Assembly: GCF_014698445.1 (NCBI RefSeq)
Contig: NZ_JACJSZ010000004.1
Coordinates: 118,282-182,281 of the forward strand
DNA: 64,000 nucleotides
Reading direction: 5' to 3'
From: Microcystis elabens FACHB-917
Lineage (GTDB): Bacteria > Cyanobacteriota > Cyanobacteriia > PCC-6307 > Cyanobiaceae
The translations under genes and the position numbers were made by a program. Shown one piece after another: positions 33,503 through 42,807 of this stretch (positions within the stretch are counted from its first letter, which is position 1; each line of letters starts with the position of its first letter). The notes below the pieces were generated by a model, which saw only the letters and a list, made by a program, of their open reading frames with translations, did not search any database and was not told the origin of the DNA.

Positions 33503-35256
33503 TGCAGGGGGTCCCCCTGCGGCGGTGGAGGACGGTGCTGGCGGGAGTCTGCGCGCTGCTGCTGGTGGTGGCCGCAGTCCTTCCGGTGGGCCTGGCGCCG
33601 TTGGTGGCGGCGCCCGTCGGTTCCGCCACCGGCGTCACCGGGCCGTCACGATCGCCCGCCGATCAGCCCACCGCCCCGCTGACGCTGGGCAGCTTCGAGC
33701 TGGCCAAGGTGCGGATCCTGGGCATTCCGGCCATCACCGTGGCGGCCCCCGTGGTGGGGCTTCAGGGCAACGCCCCGGACGCCCAGCGCCGGGCCGAGGT
33801 GATCGAGGGCAACCTGCGTCGCCTTTACGCCCCGATCTCGCCCTGCAGCGTGAGCGAGTGGATCGCCGAGTGGATCCTGCTGCAGGTGCTGGGCGGCAGG
33901 GAAACGGCCTGTGCACCATCCGTCACGGCACTCTCCGGGGGTGCCCCCGACGGCCTGGTGGTGCGGCGTCGTGAGCTGACCGCCGGCGACGTGGTGCTGG
34001 AGGCGCTTCTGCCGGAGCGGGGCGAACCGATCCCTCTGCTGACGGTGACCTACGCCGACGCCGCCCTCAACGGCACCAGCGCCTGGGAGCTGGCGGGGCG
34101 CTGGCAGGAACGCCTGCAGAGCCGCCTGCGCCATGCCCGCCAGGTGAGTCAGCCGGCCGCGCTCCATCGCCGCTGGCAGATCATCCTCGGCCTGGAGCTG
34201 GTGCTGCTGATCACCAACGGCGCCAGCTTTCTGCTGTGGCGCCGCAACCGACGCCACCGGGAGGCCTGGCTGGTGGCCCGGCAGGAGGGGGTGGGCCGAC
34301 GCATGGAAACCCGTAGCCAGCTGCATCGGTTCTTCGGACTGGTGCTGCTGCTGCTGGTGCTGCTCCAGCTGATGGTGATGATCGCCCTGGCGGTGATGGC
34401 CGTGCCTGGGGAAGTGCCTCTGGGCCTGGAGCTGATCCTTCAGCCCATCCTGGCGGCGCTCAAGCTGATGGCCATGGGTCTCATCGCCCTGGCCGGACGC
34501 TCGCTCGTCACCTTCCTGCTCCAGCAGTGGGCCGACAGCGCCCGGGTGCCTGCCGAGGAGCAGGCGCGGCGGGAACAGCGGCGCCGCAGCCTGCTGCGGG
34601 TCAGCCATCGCCTCATCGACCTCGCCTCCCTGCTGCTGGCGGTGGGCTGGATCCTGGTCGACATCCCCAGCGTGCGCTCCAGCTCCTCCTCCGTCCTGGT
34701 GGCCGGTGGTGCCCTGCTCGGTGGTCTGGCGCTGGTGTTTCAGGGCCTGCTGCGGGATTTCGCCGCCGGCATGGCCGTGCTGCTGGAAGACCGCTACGCC
34801 ATTGGCGACTGGGTGGCGATCGGCGGCCTCGAGGGGGACGTGGTGGATGTGGGGGTGCTGAGCACCCAGCTGCGCTGTCTCGACCAGCGGGTGGCGGTGG
34901 TCCAGAACAGCGCCTTCGACCGGGTGGTCAACCACACCAAGCTGCGCTCCGGCATGCTCGTGAATCTGGTGGTCTCCCACCGTTGCCACGACATCGACCG
35001 GGCGCTTGCGGTGGTGGCTTCGGAACTCAGTGCCTTCCAGTCCGACGCCAACTGGAGCCCTCGCCTGCTGGTGCCGCCCCTGCTGCGGGGCGTGAGCGCC
35101 ACCGGCCCCCTCGGCATCACCGTGAGCGTTCTGCTCACCACCGTGACCGGCGAGCAGTGGGCCTGCTCCCGCGAGCTGCAGGGGCGTCTGGTGGCCCGCT
35201 TCCAGCGGGAGGGGATCCCCCTGGCCGATGGCCTGGAGCTGGTCGGGCGGGGCTGA
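33502..35256 (+). CDS. Large MscS-family channel with N-terminal periplasmic domain
   Basis: A 584-residue protein. It begins with a signal peptide or membrane helix ([20 protein letters not shown]) and a soluble domain to about residue 215 that contains two Cys (SPCSVSEW and ETACAPS). Then come four or five helices and the MscS core: [39 protein letters not shown] and [19 protein letters not shown]. The extra N-terminal domain suggests a regulated or sensor version. It shares one base with moaB, an unrelated pathway. Confidence 0.88.
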   Translation: MQGVPLRRWRTVLAGVCALLLVVAAVLPVGLAPLVAAPVGSATGVTGPSRSPADQPTAPLTLGSFELAKVRILGIPAITVAAPVVGLQGNAPDAQRRAEVIEGNLRRLYAPISPCSVSEWIAEWILLQVLGGRETACAPSVTALSGGAPDGLVVRRRELTAGDVVLEALLPERGEPIPLLTVTYADAALNGTSAWELAGRWQERLQSRLRHARQVSQPAALHRRWQIILGLELVLLITNGASFLLWRRNRRHREAWLVARQEGVGRRMETRSQLHRFFGLVLLLLVLLQLMVMIALAVMAVPGEVPLGLELILQPILAALKLMAMGLIALAGRSLVTFLLQQWADSARVPAEEQARREQRRRSLLRVSHRLIDLASLLLAVGWILVDIPSVRSSSSSVLVAGGALLGGLALVFQGLLRDFAAGMAVLLEDRYAIGDWVAIGGLEGDVVDVGVLSTQLRCLDQRVAVVQNSAFDRVVNHTKLRSGMLVNLVVSHRCHDIDRALAVVASELSAFQSDANWSPRLLVPPLLRGVSATGPLGITVSVLLTTVTGEQWACSRELQGRLVARFQREGIPLADGLELVGRG

Positions 35257-35299
35257 TCAGGGTGGGCATGGGTACGGTGGGACATGAGGAGGAGGGTTC

Positions 35300-35791
35300 A
35301 TGGCTGCAGCGACGCCGGACCACGAGACCTTCCTTCGCCAGGCCATCGCACTGTCCCGTAAAGCGGCCCTGGACTACGGCACCGGCGGGGCCTTCGGGGC
35401 GGTGATCGTCCGGGATGGCGTGGTCATCTCCCAGGGGATGAACCGCGTCGTGGCCAGCCACGATCCCACCTGGCACGGCGAGATGGAGGCGATCCGTCTG
35501 GCCTGCATCACCCTGCAGAGCTTCAAGCTGCCCGGCTGCATCCTCTACACCTCCGCCGAGCCCTGTCCGATGTGCATGGCCACCTGCTACTGGGCGGGCA
35601 TCGAGGAGGTGGTCTACGCCGCCACGGTGGAGGACGCCTTGGAATACGGGGATTTCGACGATCGCCCGATCTACCAGCAGCTGGCCCTGCCGAAGGAGCA
35701 GCGCTCCATTCGCCTGACGCAGCTCCTGCGGGAGGAGGCGGTGGAGGTCTGGAAGGAGTACCAGGCCAGGTCCGACCGGGTTCGTTATTGA
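35300..35791 (+). CDS. Guanine deaminase / CMP-dCMP-type deaminase
   Basis: A 163-residue zinc deaminase. The zinc ligands and catalytic Glu are visible: HGE (His59, Glu61) in PTWHGEMEAIRLA, and the PCPMC box with Cys89 and Cys92. Length, YGTGGAFGAVIVRDG and the end (EVWKEYQARSDRVRY) fit the GuaD branch, which converts guanine to xanthine. A tRNA adenosine deaminase is less likely. Confidence 0.85.
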   Translation: MAAATPDHETFLRQAIALSRKAALDYGTGGAFGAVIVRDGVVISQGMNRVVASHDPTWHGEMEAIRLACITLQSFKLPGCILYTSAEPCPMCMATCYWAGIEEVVYAATVEDALEYGDFDDRPIYQQLALPKEQRSIRLTQLLREEAVEVWKEYQARSDRVRY

Positions 35792-35798
35792 GGAGCGC

Positions 35799-36045
35799 TC
35801 AGGTGCTGGTGGCGGGCAGGGGGCGGAACGGCTGCAGCAGCAGGTTCACCTTCCGGACGGGCACCCGACGGCGCACCGCTTCCCCCAGCCAGCGGGCGTA
35901 ATCATCCCCGTCGCCGTTCCCCGCGAAGCGGCAGCCGCCGCCCTCGGCCGGGTAGAGCAGGTTCCGCCGCTCCGGGCTGTCCATCCAGCCCAGGGACGTG
36001 GGCAGGCTTTCCTCGACGAAGCCCGGGTAGCCATGGCCGCGGTCC
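35799..36045 (-). pseudogene. Unrecognised short frame or gene remnant
   Basis: The minus strand has an open frame with protein-like sequence: GHGYPGFVEESLPTSLGW, CRFAGNGDGDDYARWLGEA and RKVNLLLQPFRPLPATST. The only ATG, at 35984, would give a 61-residue product that cuts into this sequence, and upstream reading has no clear start. It looks like the C-terminal part of a larger protein. I do not recognise it. The stretch 36046-36246 shows nothing else. Confidence 0.35.
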
Positions 36046-36246
36046 GCAGCCGTTCCCCCAGCTCCAGGGAGCCGGTTCGGGCCGCCGTCGCGACGCGGTG
36101 CGGGAACCGCTCGTGGCAGGGTGGGCGGGGGTGTCGGGGCTGCATTGCGCCGGCGGCATCACAGCGGCACCGGGGCCGGCTCACCTTGGGTCATCCTCCG
36201 GGGGAGTGCCACGCGGGGGCCTGGTTCAACCAGTCGCGGGCGGCCT

Positions 36247-37791
36247 TCAGGCCGCCCGCAACCAGCGGTGGCGCGCCCGGTCGCTGAGGTCTTCCCCCAC
36301 CAGGGTCAGCAGGGCATAGACCGCCACCAGCGCCAGCAGCTGGTCCCAGGCGAAGGAACTGAGGCTATCCAGCAGCTGGCTGCCCAGCCCCGTGGCCCCG
36401 GCCAGGCCCACCACCACCGATTCCCGCAGGATCACGTCAGCCCGGTAGGCGCCGTAGGCCAGGTAGGGCCGGGCAAGGGCACTGAAGCGGCCGTAGAGCA
36501 GGGCCAGCCGCGGCCCGCTGCCGCCGCAGGCCAGGGCCTCCTCGGCGGCCGGGTCTGTGGCGTCGGCACTCTCCAGCAGCAGCCGGCCCAGCACCCCCAG
36601 GTTGTGGAACCCCAGGGCCAGGGCGGCGGTGATCACCCCCGGGTCCAGCACGAACAGCAGCAGCAGGGCTGTCAGCGGCGGCGGCCACAGGCGCCCCAGA
36701 GCCCACAGCAGCCGCAGTCCCTGCCGCGCCCAGCCCAGCGGCGCCGCCAGCAGCAGCAGCAGCGGCGCCAGCCCCACCGCCAGGCTGGCCGCCAGGGCGG
36801 TGAGCAGCAGGGTGCCCCCCACCAGCCGCGGCCAGGGCAGGGCCCAGGTGGCGGCCCAGTCGTCACCGCCGAGCCCCGGCAGGGGCTGCCAGCTGAGCAG
36901 GACCGCCGGATCCACCCCCAGCGCCCGGCCCACCAGGAGGCAGAGGGGCAGCAGGGCCGCCAGGGCGAGCAGCATCTCGCGGCTGCGCTCCCCCACCCCC
37001 CGCCGGGCCAGCACGAAGCGGCCGGGCACCAGCCAGCGCCGCCGCAGCAGGCTGATGCCCCCCTCCAGGGCCAGCATCACCGCCAGCAGCAGCCACAGGC
37101 CGCTCCAGAGCTCATGGAACGCGAGCGACTGCAGCGTCAGTTTGAGGTCGGTGCCCAGGCCCCCGAGGCCGAACACCCCCAGCAGGGTGGCGCTGCGCAG
37201 AGCGCACTCCAGCCGGTAGCCGCCGTAGCTGAGCACCCCCGGCAGCAGGGCCGGCCCCAGGGCCGTGAGCAGGGCCGCCGGCGCGGGAGCGCCCGCCGCC
37301 CGCAGGGCTTCCAGGCCGGTGGTGGGCAGGGCATCGAGCAGATCGGACAGCACGCGGGCCACCAGGGCGCCGAAGGGCAGGGCGATCGCCAGCACCGCCA
37401 CCGCCGGCTGCAGCCCCACCAGCTGGAGCAGCAGCAGGCCCCAGATCAGCTCGTGGATCGCCCGGGGCACGGCCAGCAGGCGGCGGATCAGCTCCGCCGG
37501 CAGGCCGCTGCCCGTGAGGGTGCGCCACACGGTGCGGGAGCTGCACACCCCCAGCAGCAGGCCGAGCACCAGGCTGCCGGCCCAGCCCAGCAGGGCCATG
37601 CCAGCCGTCACCCCCAGCCCCTTCAACAGCGACGCCAGCACCACCGGATCCAGGGAGGGGGTCACCGCCGCCACCAGGAAACCGCCGATCAGCTCCCAGC
37701 CGCCCCCGTGCACCAGCGGCGGCAGCAGGACGGCCAGGGGCACCAGCACCAGGGCCGGCAGCAGCATCAGCAGCGGCGGCGCCGGTTTCAA
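36247..37791 (-). CDS. phnE: Phosphonate/phosphite ABC permease, duplicated PhnE type
   Basis: A 514-residue membrane protein made of two PhnE-like permease domains in tandem. Each has the EAA-type coupling loop: GLEALRAAGAPAPAALLTAL in the first and EEALACGGSGPRLALLYG in the second. Helices such as ALRSATLLGVFGLGGLGTDL and ESVVVGLAGATGLGSQLLD match the membrane signature of phosphonate transporters. It overlaps phnC by 4 bp. The binding protein PhnD lies about 2.1 kb away, on the same strand. Confidence 0.88.
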   Translation of the reverse strand: MKPAPPLLMLLPALVLVPLAVLLPPLVHGGGWELIGGFLVAAVTPSLDPVVLASLLKGLGVTAGMALLGWAGSLVLGLLLGVCSSRTVWRTLTGSGLPAELIRRLLAVPRAIHELIWGLLLLQLVGLQPAVAVLAIALPFGALVARVLSDLLDALPTTGLEALRAAGAPAPAALLTALGPALLPGVLSYGGYRLECALRSATLLGVFGLGGLGTDLKLTLQSLAFHELWSGLWLLLAVMLALEGGISLLRRRWLVPGRFVLARRGVGERSREMLLALAALLPLCLLVGRALGVDPAVLLSWQPLPGLGGDDWAATWALPWPRLVGGTLLLTALAASLAVGLAPLLLLLAAPLGWARQGLRLLWALGRLWPPPLTALLLLFVLDPGVITAALALGFHNLGVLGRLLLESADATDPAAEEALACGGSGPRLALLYGRFSALARPYLAYGAYRADVILRESVVVGLAGATGLGSQLLDSLSSFAWDQLLALVAVYALLTLVGEDLSDRARHRWLRAA

Positions 37792-38570
37792 GGGGCCACG
37801 CCAGGCGGGGCGCCCCCGTAGAGATCCGCCAGCAGGTCGGGGGTCACCTGGGCCACCGGCCCGTCGAACAGCACCCGGCCGTCCCGGAGGCCGACGGCCC
37901 GATCGAAGCCGGCCAGCAGATCGGGTCGGTGCAGGCTCAGCAGCAGGGCCCGGGGGGCCACGGCCTGGGCCAGCAGCAGGGCCAGCAGCTCGCCGGCCAG
38001 GCGCGGGTCCAGGCTGGCCAGGGGTTCATCGGCCAGCAGCAGGGTGGGCTCCTGGCGCAGCAGGCGGGCCATCGCCACCCGCTGGCGCTGTCCGCCGGAG
38101 AGGGCCGTCACCGGCTGCTCCAGCAGGGCCGGATCCAGATCCATCGCCCGCAGGGCCGCCGCGCAGGCGTCGGTGTCGAGGGGCAGCAGCAGGTTGAGCA
38201 CGGCCCGGGGCCAGCCCCAGCGGGCCAGGCGGGCGGCGTTGAGGTTCTGCTGGACGGTCAGCTCCTCGATCAGGCGCAGGTCCTGCCAGAGGGTGCCGAT
38301 GCGGGCCTGCTGGCGCCGCCGGCCGCGGCGGGAGCGGGCGGGGGGCTGGCCCTCCCACAGCACCGTGCCCGCCGCCGGCGGCAGCAGGCCGTTGGCCACC
38401 GCGATCAATGAGCTCTTGCCGGCACCGCTGGCCCCCAGCAGCGCCACCCGCTCGCCGGGCGCCAGGCTGAGGTGGACGTCCTCCAGCCGGGGCCGGCCGC
38501 GGCCGGCCACCCGGACGCCCCGCAGCGCGAGCACGGCGGTGGCGGGGCCGGCGGCCATGGGGAGCGGCAA
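37788..38570 (-). CDS. phnC: Phosphonate/phosphite ABC ATPase PhnC
   Basis: A 260-residue ABC ATPase. Walker A is LLGASGAGKSSLIAV, the signature is TALSGGQRQRVAMARLL, Walker B is TLLLADEPLASLD and the H-loop is LLLSLHRPDL. The Q-loop (GTLWQDLRLIEELTV) is close to PhnC proteins. The gene is upstream of and coupled to phnE. Its start faces the DoxX gene across 89 bp. Confidence 0.9.
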   Translation of the reverse strand: MPLPMAAGPATAVLALRGVRVAGRGRPRLEDVHLSLAPGERVALLGASGAGKSSLIAVANGLLPPAAGTVLWEGQPPARSRRGRRRQQARIGTLWQDLRLIEELTVQQNLNAARLARWGWPRAVLNLLLPLDTDACAAALRAMDLDPALLEQPVTALSGGQRQRVAMARLLRQEPTLLLADEPLASLDPRLAGELLALLLAQAVAPRALLLSLHRPDLLAGFDRAVGLRDGRVLFDGPVAQVTPDLLADLYGGAPPGVAP

Positions 38571-38659
38571 GGGCGAAGGTGCGTTCCAGATTGCCAGGTG
38601 TCCCGCCGGGGCCCCTCCAGAATCCCCCCATCGCCCCCACCCTGCGCCCGCGGCCCCCG

Positions 38660-39031
38660 ATGACCTCCTCCAGCGGATCCAGGCCCTCCCTCCTCGACGG
38701 CCTCGCCCGGGTGCTGCTGTGCCTGGTGTTCCTGCACGCGGCGATCGGCAAGCTGACCGGCTTCGGGGCGGTGGCCGGGATGATCGCCGGCCGTGGCCTG
38801 CCGCTGGCGCCGGTGCTGCTGGCGGCGGCCATGGCCCTGATGGCCGTGGGGTCGGTGCTGGTGATCAGCGGCGTGCGCGCCCGGCTCGGGGCGATCCTGC
38901 TGCTGCTGTTCCTGGTGCCCACCACCCTGCTGTTCCACGGCGATGTCGCCGATCCCCAGGAGCGGATCCAGCTGTTGAAGAATCTCTCGATCGTCGGCGG
39001 CCTGCTGCTGGTGGCCGAACGCCGCCCCTGA
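38660..39031 (+). CDS. DoxX-family membrane protein
   Basis: A 123-residue protein with four helices and the DoxX pattern: GLARVLLCLVFLHAAIGKLT, MALMAVGSVLVISGVRARLG and a Leu-rich end. Members are thought to be quinone- or redox-linked membrane proteins. I chose the ATG giving MTSSSGSRPSLLDG, since the upstream in-frame sequence is low complexity. It is the first of three plus-strand genes that separate phnC from phnD. Confidence 0.8.
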   Translation: MTSSSGSRPSLLDGLARVLLCLVFLHAAIGKLTGFGAVAGMIAGRGLPLAPVLLAAAMALMAVGSVLVISGVRARLGAILLLLFLVPTTLLFHGDVADPQERIQLLKNLSIVGGLLLVAERRP

Positions 39032-39049
39032 ACCGGACGGTCCCCTCCC

Positions 39050-39958
39050 ATGGTCTTCGCCTCCCCCCGCTCCTACATCCTGCTGTCGGTGGCGGCGGCG
39101 GTGGCCACCATCGTGCTCAAGACCGCCGCCTGGCGCTACACCGGCTCGGTGGGCCTGCTCTCGGATGCGATGGAATCCGGGGTGAACCTGGTGGCGGCCC
39201 TGGGGGCCTTCTGGGCCCTCAGCCTGGCGGCCAAGCCCGCCGACCGCACCCATCACTACGGCCACTTCAAGGCCGAGTACTTCTCCAGCGGCCTGGAGAG
39301 CGTGCTGATCGTGGCCGCGGCCGTGGCGATCATCCATGCGGCCGTGGGGCGGCTGCAGCAGCCGGAACCGCTGGAGCAGCTCGGGCTGGGCATGGCCCTC
39401 TCCCTGGTGGCCACCCTGCTCAACGGCGTGGTGGCCTGGGTGCTGCTGCGGGCCTCCCGCCACTTCCACTCGATCACCCTGCGGGCCGACGCCCACCACC
39501 TGTTCACCGACGTCTGGACCTCCGCCGGCGTGCTGCTGGGCATCGGCCTGGTGAAGCTCACCGGACTGACGATCCTTGACCCGCTGATCGCCATCGCCGT
39601 GGCGCTCAACATCACCCTCACCGGCTGGAATCTGCTGCGGGAGACGGCCACCGGCCTGCTCGACCGCTCGCTGCCCGTCGACGATCAGGAGACGCTGGAG
39701 GCGCTGCTGGCCGCCCACGCCTCGGAGGAGATCCGTTTCCACGCCCTGCGCACCCGGGTGGCCGGATCGCGCCGTTTCATCTCCCTGCATGTGCTGGTGC
39801 CGGGCCGATGGAGCGTGCAGGCCGGCCATGACCTCTGCGAGCGGCTGGAGCGGGAGATCGCCGCCGCCCTGCCCCGCAGTGATGTGCTCACCCACCTCGA
39901 GCCGATCGAGGACCCCACGTCCTGGGAGGACCAGGGCTTCCGCTGGGAGGAGGGCTGA
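39050..39958 (+). CDS. Cation diffusion facilitator (CDF) metal exporter
   Basis: A 302-residue CDF protein with six helices. The site A residues are LLSDAMESGVNLV in helix 2 and LRADAHHLFTDVWTSAG in helix 5. HHYGHFKAEYFSS is the typical loop. The cytoplasmic domain (LRTRVAGSRRFISLHVLVPG, ending THLEPIED) is complete. It would export Zn(II), Co(II), Ni(II) or Fe(II) in exchange for protons; the metal is not fixed. It starts 18 bp after doxX. Confidence 0.88.
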   Translation: MVFASPRSYILLSVAAAVATIVLKTAAWRYTGSVGLLSDAMESGVNLVAALGAFWALSLAAKPADRTHHYGHFKAEYFSSGLESVLIVAAAVAIIHAAVGRLQQPEPLEQLGLGMALSLVATLLNGVVAWVLLRASRHFHSITLRADAHHLFTDVWTSAGVLLGIGLVKLTGLTILDPLIAIAVALNITLTGWNLLRETATGLLDRSLPVDDQETLEALLAAHASEEIRFHALRTRVAGSRRFISLHVLVPGRWSVQAGHDLCERLEREIAAALPRSDVLTHLEPIEDPTSWEDQGFRWEEG

Positions 39959-39994
39959 GGCCCATACGATCCGGGCAGCCGTCCCCCCGTTTCC

Positions 39995-40660
39995 ATGGCC
40001 ACCGTTCTGATCACCGGCACCAACCGCGGCATCGGCCTGGAGTACTGCCGCCAGCTCCAGGCCCGGGGCGACACCGTGATCGCGGTCTGCCGCACCCCGT
40101 CCCCTGAGCTGGAGGCGCTGGGGGTGCGCATCGAGGCGGGGATCGACCTCACCGACGAGGTCGCCATCGCCAGCCTGGTGGAACGCCTGGGCGGCCTGAT
40201 CCTCGATGGGCTGATCCTCAACGCCGGGATCCTGGAGCGCACCAGCCTGGACGACCTGGACGCCGAGAGCCTGCGGCGCCAGTTCGAGGTGAACGCCATC
40301 GCCCCCCTGCGGCTGACGCGGGCCCTGCTGGGCCATCTGCCCGTGGGCGCCAAGGTGGTCCTGATGACCAGCCGCATGGGGTCGATCGACGACAACGGGT
40401 CGGGCGGCTCCTACGGCTACCGGATGTCGAAGGTGGCGCTCAACATGGCCGGCCGGTCGCTGGCCATCGACCTGCGGCCCCAGGGTATCGCCGTGGCCAT
40501 CCTGCACCCCGGCCTGGTGCGCACCCGCATGACGGGCTTCAGCGATCAGGGGATCACCCCCGAGGAGTCCGTGCGCGGCCTGCTGGCCCGCATCGACGCC
40601 CTGACCCTGGAGACCACCGGTACGTTCTGGCACGCCAACGGCCAGGTGCTGCCCTGGTAG
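39995..40660 (+). CDS. Short-chain dehydrogenase/reductase
   Basis: A 221-residue SDR. The NAD(P) motif is LITGTNRGIGLEYCRQ, followed by LDGLILNAGI, and the catalytic residues are in LMTSRMGSI (Ser) and SYGYRMSKVALNMAG (Tyr-x3-Lys). The C-terminal VAILHPGLVRTRMTG is also typical. The length matches the short C-factor-like group. The substrate is unknown. It is complete, unlike the SDR remnant at 27412. Confidence 0.88.
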   Translation: MATVLITGTNRGIGLEYCRQLQARGDTVIAVCRTPSPELEALGVRIEAGIDLTDEVAIASLVERLGGLILDGLILNAGILERTSLDDLDAESLRRQFEVNAIAPLRLTRALLGHLPVGAKVVLMTSRMGSIDDNGSGGSYGYRMSKVALNMAGRSLAIDLRPQGIAVAILHPGLVRTRMTGFSDQGITPEESVRGLLARIDALTLETTGTFWHANGQVLPW

Positions 40661-40690
40661 GGCCCGCGGGGTGGGGTGGGCGCGGCGGGA

Positions 40691-41638
40691 TCAGCGGATC
40701 TTGCCGATCTGGCGGCCCACCTTCTCGATGGGGCTGTAGGCCGCCGCATTGGCGGGGATGAACCGCTGGGCACCGAACAGGGCCAGCACCTCCTGCTGCC
40801 GGGGGTTGGTGGGGCGCCAGCTGAGGATCGCCGTCCGCATCCGGGCCGTGAAGCCCTTGCCGAAACGCTTGTCGAGATCGGGCTGGGCGATCCAGTGGTA
40901 GTTGGGATAGCCGGGGGTCTTCCAGATCTCCACCACCTTGGCGCGGTTGACCTTGCCCTCGCTGAGGTTGCTGCGCCAGACCTCTTCGCTGACGGCACCG
41001 GCCTGGTAGGCGCCGCTCTGCACAAGGGCGATCGTGGCGTCATGGCTGCGGCTGAAACCGGGGGCGCCACCGGCGAAATCGCTCAGCTTGACGCCGGCCT
41101 GATTCAGGTAGAACTGCGGCATCAGCCGGCCGGAGGTGGAGCTCTCCGAGCCGAAGGTGAAGCGCTTGCCCTTCAGCTCCGCCAGCCCCTTGACGTTGGT
41201 GATCGGCCTGAGGCCGCTGCTGGTGTTGGCGATGAACACGCTCTGGAACGACGCGTCGATGTCGCGCTGGGCGATCACCAGGGCGCCGGGTTTCTGCAGG
41301 CGCGCCTGCACACCCGTGAGACTGCCGAACCACACCAGATCCAGGCCACCGGTGCGGAACGCGGTGACCGCAGCGGCGTAATCCACCACAGGCACGTACA
41401 CCACCTTCACCCCCAGCTGACGGCTGAGCTCATTGGCCACCAGCGGGTACAGGCGGTTGAGCATCTCCGGCTTCTGGTCGGGGATGGCGCCGATCCGCAG
41501 CACCTTCTGGCTCTGCTGGGCCGCCGCCGGAGCCGGCCGGCCGGGCAGGGGGGCGGCGGGGGGCGCCAGCAGCGGCAGCAGCGCCAGCGACACCCCCATC
41601 AGGGCGGCGGTGGCGGTGGTGCGGATCCGGAGAAGCAT
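40691..41638 (-). CDS. phnD: Phosphate/phosphite/phosphonate-binding protein PhnD
   Basis: A 315-residue periplasmic protein. The signal peptide runs to about residue 41 (PAPAAAQQS). The PhnD pattern is clear: LRIGAIPDQKPEMLNRLYPL, GLDLVWFGSLTGVQAR, FTFGSESSTSGRLMPQFYL and SGAYQAGAVSEEVWR. It would deliver phosphonate or phosphite to PhnC/PhnE. Its start is about 107 bp from mnmH on the other strand, and the transporter genes lie beyond three plus-strand genes. Confidence 0.9.
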   Translation of the reverse strand: MLLRIRTTATAALMGVSLALLPLLAPPAAPLPGRPAPAAAQQSQKVLRIGAIPDQKPEMLNRLYPLVANELSRQLGVKVVYVPVVDYAAAVTAFRTGGLDLVWFGSLTGVQARLQKPGALVIAQRDIDASFQSVFIANTSSGLRPITNVKGLAELKGKRFTFGSESSTSGRLMPQFYLNQAGVKLSDFAGGAPGFSRSHDATIALVQSGAYQAGAVSEEVWRSNLSEGKVNRAKVVEIWKTPGYPNYHWIAQPDLDKRFGKGFTARMRTAILSWRPTNPRQQEVLALFGAQRFIPANAAAYSPIEKVGRQIGKIR

Positions 41639-41744
41639 CGGGCTTGGGCAGGGGTGTGGGCCGTTGCTCCACTATGGCCATCAGGTGGCTGCCGGCCTGC
41701 GGCCTTCGTCATCGCCGGGCGCCCCCGTCCCCGCCGCGAGCCCC

Positions 41745-42794
41745 ATGGCACCCAGCCTTCCCATCGATGCGTTCCTGGCGGCTGGCGGCGCCCTGCTCGA
41801 CGTGCGCACGCCGGCCGAATTCCGCCAGGGCCACATTCCCGGTGCCGCCAATCTGCCCCTGTTCAGCGACGGCGAGCGGGCCGAGGTGGGCACCCTCTAC
41901 AAGCAGCAGGGCCGCCAGGCCGCCGTGCTCAGGGGCCTGGCCCTGGTGGGGCCGCGGATGGAGGCCCTGGCCGCCGAGCTGGTGACCTGGAGCGAGCGTT
42001 CGGCCGGAGCGCCCCTGCGGCTGCACTGCTGGCGCGGCGGCCTGCGTTCGGGCAGCGTCGCCTGGCTGGCCGAGCAGCTGGAACTGCCGGTCGTGCTGCT
42101 GGAGGGGGGCTACAAGCGCTACCGGCGCTGGGCGCTGGAACTGTTCGAGCGGCCCTGGCCCCTGCGGCTGCTGGGGGGCCGCACCGGCAGCGGCAAGACC
42201 GAACTGCTGCTGGCCCTGAGGGAGCGGGGGGCGGCGGTGGTGGATCTGGAGGGGCTGGCCCACCACCGCGGCAGCAGCTTCGGCGGGCTCGGGCTGCCGG
42301 AGCAACCCAGCGTCGAGCACTACGAGAACCGCCTGGCCGCCGCCCTGGCCCCCCTGGCCGGCGCCGCGCAGATCTGGCTGGAGGCCGAGAGCGCCATGGT
42401 GGGCCGCTGCCGCATCCCCGCCGGCCTGTGGCGCCAGATGAAGGCCGCGCCGGTGCTGGCGGTGGAGCGGCCCCTGCAGGAGCGGGTGGACCACCTGGTG
42501 GAGATCTACGGCGCCCAGGATCCCTTCGCCCTGGCGGAGGCCACCCGGCGCATCGCCAAACGGCTGGGACCCCAGCGCACCGCCACCGCCCTGGAGGCGA
42601 TCGAGCGGGGCGACTGGGCCACCGCCTGCCGCCAGATGCTCGATTACTACGACCGCTGCTACGACCACGAGCTGGGCGACCATGCCGTCACCCCGGTGGA
42701 TCTGGGCGGCCTGGGGGCGGCGGAGGCCGCCCGCGAGCTGATCAGCCGGGGGCTGGTGCAGCGGGCCGCGCCAGAACCGCAGGAATGGGCGTGA
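41745..42794 (+). CDS. mnmH: tRNA 2-selenouridine synthase
   Basis: A 349-residue MnmH (SelU). The N-terminal rhodanese domain has ALLDVRTPAEFRQGHIPGA and the active Cys95 in RLHCWRGGLRSG. A P-loop follows at about residues 145-152 (GGRTGSGKTELL). The middle and end (GSSFGGLGLPEQPSVEHYEN and YYDRCYDHEL) match the family. It replaces sulfur by selenium in wobble 2-thiouridine of tRNA, using selenophosphate. SelD, which makes selenophosphate, is encoded at 54341-56488, so the pathway is complete in this window. Confidence 0.92.
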   Translation: MAPSLPIDAFLAAGGALLDVRTPAEFRQGHIPGAANLPLFSDGERAEVGTLYKQQGRQAAVLRGLALVGPRMEALAAELVTWSERSAGAPLRLHCWRGGLRSGSVAWLAEQLELPVVLLEGGYKRYRRWALELFERPWPLRLLGGRTGSGKTELLLALRERGAAVVDLEGLAHHRGSSFGGLGLPEQPSVEHYENRLAAALAPLAGAAQIWLEAESAMVGRCRIPAGLWRQMKAAPVLAVERPLQERVDHLVEIYGAQDPFALAEATRRIAKRLGPQRTATALEAIERGDWATACRQMLDYYDRCYDHELGDHAVTPVDLGGLGAAEAARELISRGLVQRAAPEPQEWA

Positions 42795-42807
42795 AGTGAA
42801 CCGGCGT

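Noticed and set aside
36121..37821. A 566-codon plus-strand open frame rich in Gln, Gly and Pro
   Set aside because: It is the antisense of phnE. Long antisense frames are normal in 70% G+C DNA, and the translation is low complexity.
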